A stretch of DNA of 64,000 nt from Whalleya microplaca (lineage: Eukaryota > Ascomycota > Sordariomycetes > Xylariales > Xylariaceae), in NCBI GenBank assembly GCA_022497155.1, contig MU385743.1, forward strand, positions 248,001 to 312,000, given 5' to 3'. The translations under genes and the position numbers were made by a program. The notes under the pieces were generated by a model. It made no database searches, had not been told where the DNA came from, and was given only the letters and a program-made list of their open reading frames with translations. This document shows positions 41,717-52,603 of this stretch, one piece after another. Within the stretch, counting starts at the first letter, position 1. The number at the start of each line of letters is the position of its first letter.

Positions 41717-44700
41717 TCATCGTACGAGCTTGCTTCTTAATCGGTTGAAACGCCTACTATGCCACGGTTTCCATTCATTCTTGATCTTAAGTGGCGTGGA
41801 GCTTGATTGAGAGTTTGAATGTTCGCTGACTATCACCTTCTTGCCCGAATCAGGGACATAGCCGTCCGTCTCACCCGATTCTCTAGATTTAGTGGTACCA
41901 ATTGTAGACTCCGTATCTTTCGCTGTAGCTTGGTTGGGTGATGTGTTCTTGCCTCTCGTAAGGTCACAGTTAACCTCAGGGGAGGAGGATATAGGCGTGG
42001 ATGGATTCAGAATTGTTGTTTCGTTAGGCGGCCGAGTAATATCTTTCACTTTACCATCAGGGTTGTTCAAATCAACCATGTCTTCCGAGCTACCATCCTC
42101 AGGCTCTACAGTACCATACAAGCATTCCCTCGGCCATTCTCGTTCAACACCACCATGATCCTTTAGAATCTGAATCATATCTTCGATTTCTTCAACAGAA
42201 GGTATATTCCTATGATTTTGAATGAATTGGACTTCCTGAGAATTGCAGAAGGTCGAAAGAGCTTTGCGTATTCGGATTAGTGCAAGCAATAGGGTGCAAG
42301 CAGTTTCATTTCCCATACGTCCGCGTTCTTTCCAACGCATGGGAATATTCGGATCCGCACCATTGACGATCATTGTCTTCATTGCAGACATAAAATTTGG
42401 GAATTGGACCCAAAAAGGACAGATTGTCATAAGGCCGTCCCATTCGGCGCGTAATGAATGCAGAAACCAGCCCCAGGCTGTCTTATTGTGATAGGTTTGT
42501 TGTAGATTCGAACCATTCTCGAGAAGAAACTCAACTATTTCGTGGTGAGGTATCGGATAGTGTACGGGGCGAGATAGAGCTGCACAAAGTGCATGCCCTA
42601 ATAGGGGCATTCCCTCTTTTTGGATAATACCCTGGCCATGTACGGCAATTTGCTCCCTGAGATAAAATTCCAGGTCAAAATGAACAGCGAAGACTAGGAA
42701 TGACGAATGCCAGTCTCGTGGCTGGAATCTGCTGGGAATGTATGTCTGGTCTAATGAATAGAACCCTGGGTAGAAATGATATAGCCAGTTGCACCAATTC
42801 AAATCGCTGCCGGGCTCGTCACCCCATGAGTCGTCAAGTACATCTGCGTACGTAGTTAAGTGTTTACTCACGGTAGAGTCTAGCTCATGGAGAAGGATAG
42901 AGTTTGATTGTTTGGTTGAGTATTCCGAGTCGCGTGCTCTGTATCCTACATACAGAACAAGCATTAAGAGGATCCTCCTTCGCCCGCGGTTATCATCTTT
43001 GAACGATTTAAGGATAAGGATCGAGCTCCTTAGCAGAGACAAGGGGGCATTGAAGTTGGGATGACAGTAGGTCTCAATGAAGCTCTGGCGAATGTGATCA
43101 TCGCTAAGAAACTCAAAAACAGACCTATGTAGGAAGCCAGCCGTTGCCTTCCTTGAATCTGTAGACAAGTCATAGATGTCACTTGGCGGGAGTAAATGTT
43201 CGCGTAAAGTCTTCTGTGTCATTCTGGTGGGTTGAATTTCCACTAGACCTAGACAACGGCTCTTCAAGCGAGACTCCATTTCATTGACTCGGTCATTGTA
43301 GGTATCATCGTCGATGGGTTTGACTTCTGTGCTAAGCACCATGCTATGGTCTGCTTGTTCTGCAAACCACAAACCTAGGATACTCAACTCCCTAGAGCCC
43401 CTGGTTCCTTCACGAACCAGTTCCAGCAGTTGAGCTGTCTGACTCCTGTATTTTGGTTCCACTCTTGACAACATCGTTTTGTATAAGTCGTAAATATCTG
43501 AAGGGAGTTCCTCAAGTCGATGTTGTAAATCATTAATGTTATCATAGTTGGTGAGTCCGCTCAAAAGTGACTCGGTGACAAGCCTCACCCAAAGGAACAC
43601 ACCCGCGGATAATGATACTATTGATTCTAACAAACGCTTCGCGCTCAGTGGGTCTCTTTTAAGGAGCATCTGCATTCGCCGATGGGACTCGAGTTTCTCC
43701 GTTGCATAGCGCTTGATATCATCCCTTGTCAGGTGATGAACACTTAAACAAGGACATCCTGTAAACGCATCTCCAAACTCGGCCAGTGGTCGGCTCGAGA
43801 CCAAGACTTTGGCATTTGGAAAGGTGCTCAACATTTTTGTCACCGCAATCAGGGATGTGACATTTGTCAAGGAAACTTTTGGATCGAATTCGTCAAGACC
43901 ATCTATAGAAAAGAAGAAGTGCAAATCTGCACTTCCTAGCAACAACTGCTTGAAGGCCATTTTAACCTCAGGTAGAGTTGGACACGCATGTCGCTTTGCT
44001 TCAAGTGCGGCTCGGAAGCGCTCCTTGAAAGCAAGAGGTATCAAATCTCGTCTTTGAGATAGTAGGGAATATAGTAAAGTCTGAAGCATTCCTAGTTCGG
44101 ATTTCTGGTAGTCAGAGCCATTATAGAAGAAGTAAAAGGAGGCTTCTAGTATATCCTTATTACCACTCCATTGTGCAAGGTGGTCCTTGGTTCGTGGGTG
44201 TCCATTGATGAATTTCATCAACGTACTTTTTCCACTTCCAGGTTTTCCTCTACAGTAGGTATCCGGAGTTAGTATTTTCTCTCAAACCAAGATAGAAAAG
44301 GTACTACTAACGTGATCCAGTACAATCTCGAGTCACCTTCAAGGAAGTCTACGAAGTTGCCCCATGTTTTGTTATTCACCTTAGGGTCTTCGAATATCCA
44401 TTCCAGTGTTTCAACGTAAGCTTTCTCGATGCTCTCTTCGCGGTCTCTGATGCTAGCGTACCAAAGGGAGTCCAGAATGATGTCCTCTGCTTTATTTCGA
44501 GTTCCCGAATTGTATGGTTTTTGAGGTGTCCCTTCTGTAGGCGCAGGGCTTGACTCTCCAGACGTGGTTCCATTCCTCTCTATTAGGAGCCGGACGATTT
44601 CGTTGTGTCGTTCCTTTCCCGAGTCGTCCATGTGTGCTAGCGTGTTCATTATATGCTCGTTGCCTTGCGTTTGATGTTGCGCAATCTCTTCTAAACCCTC

Positions 44701-45320
44701 AAGCTTACGACGATGGTCTTCATCATTAGACCCGTTCACCTTCTTCCTTATGCCGATGAGGATTCTCAGTTGTATTTCGTCTCGGATACCGTGGAGCCTC
44801 TTCTCCGTCTTCTGAAGATCTTCTGCGTCCCACCTACTCCGTACTACGACCTTGAAGCTCTTCCATTTTGACTTCTCTTCAATTTGGACCTTTTTCAGGC
44901 TTTCTGCTAGCTCGTTTCCTATCTCGGCCGCTCGTAAAGCGAGGGATCTGAGCTCCTGTTTCAAAGTTAACATGACCGTACGCTATTCTTGGGCGAAACA
45001 CAACGAAATTATGTGCGTCTACAGACTGAAGTCCCTGATTACGCTACAAAATGGCCAAACAATGATGTAAAAAGAAATTGACGTACTTTTTCATCAGGAT
45101 CTAATCCTCTCTTCTCGCCATCATCGCTCAAGTCTTGTAATTGGCTCTCCAGACTACTGGTAGCGTTTTGTATACTATTCGCAACCGTCGCAAGGTCTAA
45201 GTTCTGATCCGTGGCACTATTGTGGTAAACTTGTTTTGCATCGGTAACAAAATCAATCGAGAAGACGACGAGCTTTAGCACAGTGCCAGCTAGCCCAATA
45301 GCCGTGCCGACTGCATCCAT
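41717..45320 (-). CDS. NACHT STAND NTPase with helical N-terminal domain (NLR-like)
   Basis: Three exons (45320-45087, 44955-44312, 44249-41717) encode 1136 residues with consistent phases and good splice sites. The N-terminus MDAVGTAIGLAGTVLKLVVF and the following helices resemble the fungal N-terminal STAND/SesA-type helical domain. Splicing at 44311/44250 creates the P-loop YWITGKPGSGKSTLMKF (motif at residues 294-302); Walker B FFFSIDGLDEFD lies near 403-414, and the sensor segment KVLVSSRPLAEF follows. The remaining NACHT-associated region includes GVFLWVRLVTESLLSGL. No WD40, TPR or classical ankyrin array is obvious; FLLENGSNL and MIVNGADPN are ankyrin-like and suggest degenerate repeats, and the last 170 residues are Ser/Thr-rich and disordered. 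Such proteins are candidate incompatibility or immunity receptors. A start 6 codons upstream (45338) is also possible. Confidence 0.87.
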
Positions 45321-45853
45321 CGTACGAAGAACACTCAAGTAACAGCAGGGGTTCGGTTGTCTGAATGGAAATCAACCTAGTGTTCATTCACACAGATAAT
45401 GAGAAAATTTTGTCTCACAGGAAACAGTCTTATTATGAAAGTCTGGTTCACCCTCATGGCAAGCTGCCTCGCAAGAATACCGCCCCGCACAGCCCCCGCG
45501 GGTTGCATCGATGTCACATAAGACCTCGAATCAGAACATGAATCTTATGCACCTCGCGCAACTTGCAGACCAACAGACACCTCTTGCATACACAGCCTGC
45601 GTCTCGGAGCATGCATTTCATCGACTGACGCAGTCAGCACCAATAGATAGAAGCACATAGTATTACACTTGACGTCTAGTTTATTCATTACGTTCTGTAG
45701 ACATAACAGCGAGCGAGCTTCGCCGCCTAACACGGAAGCTAATGCAAGAACCTGCCCGGCGAAATAGGCAGAAAAAAACGCTGACTTGAAAATGCCATCG
45801 GTCTCCATTCCGTGTACTCATCAACGATCTACTTTCTACAGCCAGCTGCCCAT
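45321..45853. other. Intergenic, no supported gene
   Basis: Promoter of the NACHT gene and 3' flank of the aldo-keto reductase. The minus-strand frame at 45545-45808 is unrecognised. Confidence 0.5.
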
Positions 45854-47196
45854 TCATATGCCGTTCGGCAGAACTCGGCCCTCGTTCTTGTCCGGGAAGC
45901 CGAAGTTGATGCCGAACGGCGGGTAGACGTACCGCTGGACCTTGCCCTCCTTGACGAGGCTGTCCGAGTAGTCGTTGAGGATCTTCAGGTCGTCGGCGTC
46001 GAGGTCGACGATCTCGAGGTTGGCCTTGATGCGCGACTCGGTGACGGACTTGGCGAGCACCGTGGCGCCTCGCGCGACTGCATTGATGAAACCATTAACA
46101 ATTGTCCCTAAAGTTCATACAGCTCAAGGAATTCAAGCCATGAATCCAGAATTTACCCGAGCCGGTTAGAAACTCAAGACAGGCACCCTCATCAACGTAA
46201 CCAAGCTTAAACGTAGCCCACGAAAGCCTTTACCCCACCGAAAAACCCAATGAACACAGAAGAACGCAGCAGGCAGGACTCACCATGGTAGCTCAACAGC
46301 ACCGTCCCGGGACTAACCCCCTTCCTCTCCGCAACCTTCGCAACCGCCTCGCTCCTCATAAGCGGGCTCCCCGTGCTGCCGAGCGGACTATACGCAACGA
46401 CATGGATGCCCTTACTGCGGCACAAATCCACGACCTCCTGCTGCGGCAGCGCCGGCGAATTCTCGATCTGGTTCACCGCGGGCACGACGCGCGCCCTCGC
46501 GAGCAAGCGTTCCAGGTACGGCGCGCTGTAATTGCACACGCCGATGCCCCTCACCTTCCCCGTGTCCAGGAGCCCCTCCATCTGCGCCCACGTCGCCACG
46601 TGGTCGTGGTCCCAGAGGATGTCGCGCGAGCCGTCGGGGAGCTTCGGGAACCGGTCGTCCGTGCCCGCCGGGTTCATGCCCACGGGCCAGTGCACGAGGA
46701 ACAGGTCGACGTAGTCCAGCCCGAGGGCGCGCAGGGACTTGTCGAGACCCAGCTCCGCGCGCCCGCTGTACGTGTTCCAGAGCTTCGTCATCACGAAGAC
46801 TTCGGAGCGGGTGCAGATGCCCGCGGAGAAGGCCGCGGCGAGCCCGGCGCCGACTTCGTCCTCGTTCCCGTAGCAGTACGCTGCGTCGATTAGGCGGTAC
46901 CCAGCTTTTAGGGCCGCTGTTACGGCTGCGGCTACTTCGCCGGGGGCTGCTTGCCATGTCCCTGTTTTGCGCCGGGGGGGGTTAGTTTCTCTGTGTGAGC
47001 GTCATGTAGCACGAAAAGCAGATTTATAGGGGGAGAAGGTTGGATGTGTATTCATCATGCGCATGGCCGTCGCAGAATCGTGGGAGAGGTATGTAGCTGT
47101 TCGCAGACTGAGGGGAACAGACTATGCTATACACATACCGAAACCAACAGCGGGGATCTCCTGCCCCGTGTTAAGCTTAAACGTCGAGGGCGCCAT
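45854..47196 (-). CDS. Aldo-keto reductase
   Basis: Three exons (47196-47139, 46961-46284, 46077-45854) give 319 residues of an NADPH-dependent TIM-barrel reductase. The catalytic tetrad is complete: Asp45 and Tyr50 (LIDAAYCYGNE), Lys79 (VMTKLW) and His110 (LVHWP). Splicing restores VGFGTWQA at the first junction and SYHVARGATVLAKSV at the second; introns are 177 and 206 nt. Other family marks are GIGVCNYSAPYLERLL, VNQIENSP and VVAYSPLGS. The fold reduces aldoses, aldehydes or ketones; xylose reductase and GCY1/YPR1-type enzymes are the closest by general pattern, but the exact substrate is not resolvable. The middle exon is GC-rich. A long GATA microsatellite lies 127 bp upstream of the start codon. 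Confidence 0.9.
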
Positions 47197-47322
47197 CGTG
47201 AGAGTTCGCTACAGCGAACTTGTATATCTCCAATATATTCACTCTACCGGTTCAATTGGGCACCTCGGGGGCTTCGACGACTTTACAAAAGGCGTGTGTA
47301 AATAGAGAGATATAGACAGTAA

Positions 47323-47402
<80 letters not shown>
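47323..47402. repeat. GATA tetranucleotide microsatellite
   Basis: About 20 perfect tandem AGAT/GATA units over 80 bp, upstream of the aldo-keto reductase gene. It creates long meaningless frames such as YLSIYLSI on the minus strand. Confidence 0.97.
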
Positions 47403-48619
47403 CAATAACCTACGAGAACACCAACGGCTGGCGGCGGCGTCAAGATATTTATGCGCATCCGGCAAAATGGACAGCGAGCTCCGCTATGCGGCGACTCGCT
47501 GGGCCCTGCTTGGCTTGGATGGGAAGAGCCGGGGCGAGACACAAGTGTGCGGTGATCCTGTTCGATGCTACCTAACCTACTTACACGATACCTACCTACC
47601 TACATAGGCGCGCGGGATGGGGGATGGGATGATCAACAGCCGGGTAAATAAAAAGCTAGGTATATCGTCCAGCTATACTTCTCCCCTAGGTGGCCCGCAT
47701 ACTACGTAATACTACATGAATAGTGTTATCCATCATAGTAGGTTAGGTAGGTAGGCACATAGCTGCTGCAAACGAGGCGACTCTGGAGCAGGAGAGACCC
47801 CACGCACGCCTGACAGATCCGGCGCGGCATCTCGCAGTGAATTTCGGGCACTCGGTGTATGAGGCACGTCAGTGGTGGAGTTGCGTTCGACAGCGGCGCG
47901 TTAGCTTTAGACGTATCTGCTAGCACTTGCTGGAGGGACGCCATAGGCGTAAAAAATCGGCGAGAATTGACCGAATATGGCTCGGGAGGTACCCAAACTA
48001 CTAGGTAGAGCTTATAACTTGTGGGAATACCCAGACAAACATGCAATTCTTATTAGGTTAGTCAGGTCTTCCTACATACATAGTGGGGGAGGGGGTTTTG
48101 GAGAACTAGATAGGTTAGGTAAGGTAGGAGGGCTGAAGAATACAGCTGGAGCTCGGTTGGATCTAAGACCGAGTGGTAACTTGGGACAGGGGATCACGCT
48201 CTCGGCTGCAGACACCGCGAAGAGGATTTGTGGAATTGATTGATTTGCTTCTGGACATTCAAGATCTTTCAACCTATAGAATTCTGAGCTGCCAGGAAAC
48301 TCATGTACGAAGTACACATAAAAGACCTGGATTAAACCTAGTCACATGGGGGCACCACACTCGCAGCTGGTTCTATATACTTATACATAGTCTATAGATA
48401 GTTCCTATGGTGGTGACTACCTACTTCTGTAAGGATTGATATTATCGTCGTCTATCGGAATACACCACCAGACTTTATCGTCATTGCTTGCCATTATACG
48501 TCTAATATGTAGCCCCCAACCACAACTGTAAACATCTCCGCGGGAGGGAGGGGCAAATAATGTACAAAGTAAAAAACACACACACCAAACAAACACATTT
48601 CTAATGCGTCTTGTTTCAT
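47403..48619. other. Intergenic, CTAC-rich
   Basis: The spacer has CCTACCTA-type short repeats at about 47570-47605 and their complement at about 47738-47755. These may be promoter elements, but I cannot assign a factor. No gene supported; Sed5 ends at 48620. Confidence 0.5.
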
Positions 48620-49724
48620 TTAGCCCGCGATGAGAACCCAAAGCCTGATCGCGCGGTCAGCGAAACTGTATATATAAAAGAAGGGAGAAGAGACGGGAAG
48701 GGAAGGGGAAAACACTCACAGGAAGAATATCATCAGGACCCCGAACATCTTAGCGATGAGCCATCGGTTGCTGGATACTCTCGACCAGTACTTCAGCAAT
48801 TCTCTCTGGGCTCCTTGGACATTATCAACAACGTCTTCAGTGTTTGCGTCACTGCAACAACGTTAGTTTCCGATGCTATCAGCTGAAAAAAAATGCGAAT
48901 CTGGAAAATATTGCTCACATTCGCTGGATCATCTCGCTCTGCTCGGAAACCATCTGGGCCAGCTGGCCGAAGATCGAACCGAGCTCGGAGATTGTTTTTT
49001 CTATCGCCTCTATCGCCTCCCCTCTCTGCTGTATATAGGTGTTCGTCGGCTGCGCTTCCTCCATCATCAGAACCTGCTGGTCGCCGACCGGATTCAGAGA
49101 CAGCAAGTCGGCCCCCGGAGACGGCGTTCCCCTGTTCGGCGTTCCGTATAATGGCGATGCCGACTGCTGTATCGACGGCTGAGCGTGTTGCGACACGGAG
49201 GAGATGAAGTTCTCGGTCCGCGACCTCGAGGCCTGGATATTCTTGGTGCGCACCTCCAGCACGTCCTTGAAGTTCGCACCGACGTCGCTGAGCTTCCCCT
49301 GCAGCATCAGCACCACGTTCTTGTTGTGCTCGCCCTCCTGGTCGGCCTTGGGGTGCTGCTGGCGGGAGAGCATCTGCAGGCCGGAGATCTGCTGGTTCAG
49401 CGACGAGAGGTCCTGCTTTATTATGAAGGTGAGCTCGTTGATCTCGACCGGCCGGTCGTCGAACAGCGTCTTCCGCTTCGCCAGCTGCGCCAGCTTCTCC
49501 AGCTTGCCCATGGTGGCCGCGATCCCGCGCCCGATCTCGGCGGCCCGCCGCGCGAAGTCCGAGCGTCGGTGCGCGCCGGCATCGCCGTTGGCTGCGGCCT
49601 TTTGCGAGTCGGTGAGGAGCGAGCGTCTTTGCGCACCGATCTTGGCCGAGGCCTGGCGCTTTTGCACCTGGGTGAGGACGGAGCGGAACTCGACGGTTCG
49701 ATCTTGAATGGATGTAACAGCCAT
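48620..49724 (-). CDS. SED5: Syntaxin-5 homologue, Golgi t-SNARE Sed5
   Basis: Three exons (49724-48919, 48851-48720, 48644-48620) encode 320 residues. The N-terminus TSIQDRTVEFRSVLTQVQ matches the Sed5-type start that binds the SM protein Sly1. A helical Habc region follows, then the Qa-SNARE helix AIEKTISELGSIFGQLAQMVSEQSEMIQ, continuing IDANTEDVVDNVQGAQRELLKYWSRVSSNRW, and a C-terminal anchor KMFGVLMIFFLLWVLIAG. The last exon has only eight codons. Its acceptor is the second AG (GATCAG at 48645), because the first acceptor (TATACAG) gives a tail without the hydrophobic end. The protein drives ER-to-Golgi and intra-Golgi fusion and is essential in yeast. Confidence 0.93.
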
Positions 49725-49810
49725 CGTGGCTCGTGTTGTTGAATAAGAGGATTGAGAAGATTATGTATCGAATTAATAGAGTATCGTAATAGGTAGCGAC
49801 CGGCGCAATG

Positions 49811-49838
49811 AAGAGGTGTAAGAGGTGTAAGAGGTGTA
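49811..49838. repeat. AAGAGGTGT minisatellite, three units
   Basis: Three tandem 9-bp units lie in the SED5 leader, 87 bp upstream of its start codon. Confidence 0.85.
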
Positions 49839-51801
49839 TAGGCTGAAGAGGAGGATGTGGATGTACACAAAAGACGCCGATAAAGGGAGATGAGATGCGA
49901 TGCGATGCGGTAGCGGATGCGGATGCGGTGGATTCGGCGTCTCTCGTTTTCGTTGGTACAAAGGGCGATACTATGTAGATAGATCGAGGGGACTGGAGTC
50001 GGAGTCTGGGGACGAGACTAATTAGGTCGTAGGTAATGCGTATACAATCACGTTATGGCATGGAGTGGAGATGCCTGGATGTGTGTTGCCGGTAGATGAG
50101 GGGAGATGAGGTGTTCCGGTCGAGTGATGCATCAAACGCGGTACAATGAGAAGTTTGATTTGAATCTCCTGAAGAGAAGAAGGCCAGGGTGTTTGTTCCA
50201 ACAAAACGGGCAGATTGGCTGGGCTGGCTAAGCCATACCGACCTACATAGGCAGGCCACTTATTAGGTTGTGGCGCTGTGGCGCTGAGGGCACTTGGGGG
50301 GCAGTGCCACGCAATCCGCTTTGATTAGGTCCATATGTATCTTATCACATGCTCATATGTACCACCCCTGCCACCATATATTGTGAGGTACATCTGTACT
50401 TACGTCAATATCTGTGAATGTATTCAATTATGTTGATGTATGCATGTAAGCCGGTCGTCTTTAATAAGTCAACTTCGACATACCAAATATGAACTGAGTA
50501 TAATAAAACATGGAAGCATCTCTTTAATTCCTTGATTTATCACAAGTTGCACTTATGAGGTGTGATATTTCTTATATAGTATGTACTGTATATGCACTAT
50601 ACATGTAGGCTACGTATTCTGTAACTAAAGTAGCTACTGTATTTCAAAGTTGTAAGGCTGTTTTACATACATGAGTCTACGTAATGATAGAATGCAAGCA
50701 TGGGTATACCTAGGCAAGATTTCACTGACAGAAGCTCCCGGAGGTTTCTTTGGAAAACATAAAACATACATTGGATGTCTCCCAGGTCCGGGAAGAATGC
50801 ATGTATGTACATATGGACTGTACATATGGACTTGAGTAATTGTTGACAGCTTACATTGTAGATGACCTATATTCCACATCGAGATATAAGATGAAAACAT
50901 GATTTAACTGTGACTGTCCTACTCTCGTATCTTCGATAATCTTTATTACATACACAGTCTGTCACGTTGGTCCACGATGCTGAAGTGATGTCAGTGACAT
51001 GATCCGCCGGGCTCGCCCGCTGTCGTTAAACATTGTTTGATCACTGGCATGGGACAGATCCATGCTGCCATGCCCGTGGCCATATCATATCCACTTCAGA
51101 TGGCGCGGCTCTTCTGCTTTCATTCTTACGTATATGCGCAATGTTTAATAAGTTAGCAAGTCCGTAGGTAGCTTATCAGTCCTGTGCTGAACGACTCATC
51201 GGCATTGAGCGAAGATGATGCTGCATAGTGATATGGAGTGAGTGCCAATATCACTCCAACCACCTCGTCCGCTAGTCGCACTGATCGACGCCCCCAAGGA
51301 TGCGTGCCATCCCATAAGATACGGAGACCGAACGCTGTCGTCGTCATCGTTTATAACATATTCCGAGGAATACAATACATGAGTGGCTGGACATACGGAC
51401 TGTACTGAATAATAGGTAGTCTGAAAGGGTTTCATTCACGTCCTTTGTATGTATAATAAGAGAATAAGAGAGGTAGTATGTACTGAGAGAAGAGTCAAAG
51501 GCCCTTTTATTGAGATTTAGGTGATTCTAGGGGATTAGCGCCTAATGTCAATCGCTGTCAACCGATGTATTATGTAGTAATGGACATACCCGACAGCTGC
51601 CCGGGCCTTTCTACCCCTGACTGCCCTGATGATGTTTGAATTATGTACAAGGGATTATCCCCGGTTTTTGTAGCGGGCTGTGGCGGGCTGCCGGGTACGC
51701 ACGCACACCCAGAAACCTACGACTGGGTGACTTGGCGCTAGAGAGATAATGGGCATGTGTTCGTCGAGAATTTGCTGGGGCTGGGACAGACAGAACATTC
51801 A

Positions 51802-51836
51802 ACTGACAGACTGACAGACTGACTGACTGACAGACA
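51802..51836. repeat. Imperfect ACTG/ACAG tandem
   Basis: A run of TGACAGAC and TGACTGAC units in the spacer, preceding the CT-rich leader of the 52.6-kb gene. Confidence 0.75.
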
Positions 51837-52573
51837 CACTATCGTCATCCGACCGACTTACAACCTCAATTCTCCTTAATCCATCCTGTCGATAATTCTC
51901 AACTCCCCGTCCCTACAGTCGCCTGGAACACGGTCTACACTTTGTAAAAATTGACATCTGAGTATCGGATATTCATCATCGAATATTTGCGATCTATCTA
52001 GGGATATAGTGGCGAACTCGTATACCTCATTCTTCCCCCCTTGACTCGTATCGACTCTTAGCACTTTTGCACTTTGCGACACAGCGTCGAATCTGTCTGT
52101 CTGTCAATCGCTTTGCATTTTCGTGATAGACCCCAGACCCCCCCCTTTGCCTCACGAACTCCCCGACGATTACCTGGCCTGAGGTTAGAGCATTGGATAC
52201 TCGGTAGTGCCAGATTATTATCTGGTCTTGCCTGTGCTCTCAATTCTCACCGTCCAATCCCGATTTTTTGAGATTGTTTAGATCTGCGTTAGGCATGTCG
52301 CAATAGTGAAATCTACACCTGTCCCCATCGGCTGCCATGAACGAAAGCTCGTACAACAATGTTATCCGGAGCAATAGCCCCTTCTCTCCCATGTAAGCTC
52401 GTACTCCCGTTTGCTAAGTGCATTTCATGTTCGCTGCGGCAGCATGCATCTTTATATATTTTCTGTACCTATACTGAAATCCCGCCACTGACCACTGCAC
52501 CCTGCCTCAAGGTCTCCATCCACCCCCAGCGGAGCCGCTTACAAGACAAATGTAAACCGAACGAAGACAAGAA

Positions 52574-52603
52574 AATGGGTGGAAGCAAAAATGCAGAGCT
52601 ATG
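52574..52603 (+). promoter_or_regulatory. Upstream ORF overlapping the main start
   Basis: An ATG 17 bp before the main ATG opens a nine-codon frame (MGGSKNAEL) that ends with TGA 13 bp past the main start. Initiation there would force leaky scanning or reinitiation for the main protein. It assumes an unspliced leader. Confidence 0.45.

Larger units (their letters stand above)
49725..52590. other. Long intergenic region, divergent promoters
   Basis: It separates the minus-strand SED5 from the plus-strand disordered-protein gene. It carries a three-unit AAGAGGTGT tandem at 49811-49838 and an ACTG-type tandem at about 51802-51836. A short upstream ORF begins in the leader at 52574. No gene supported. 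Confidence 0.55.

Noticed and set aside
47252..47542. Minus-strand frame with repeated YLSIYLSI
   Set aside because: It is just the GATA microsatellite translated; no protein family fits.
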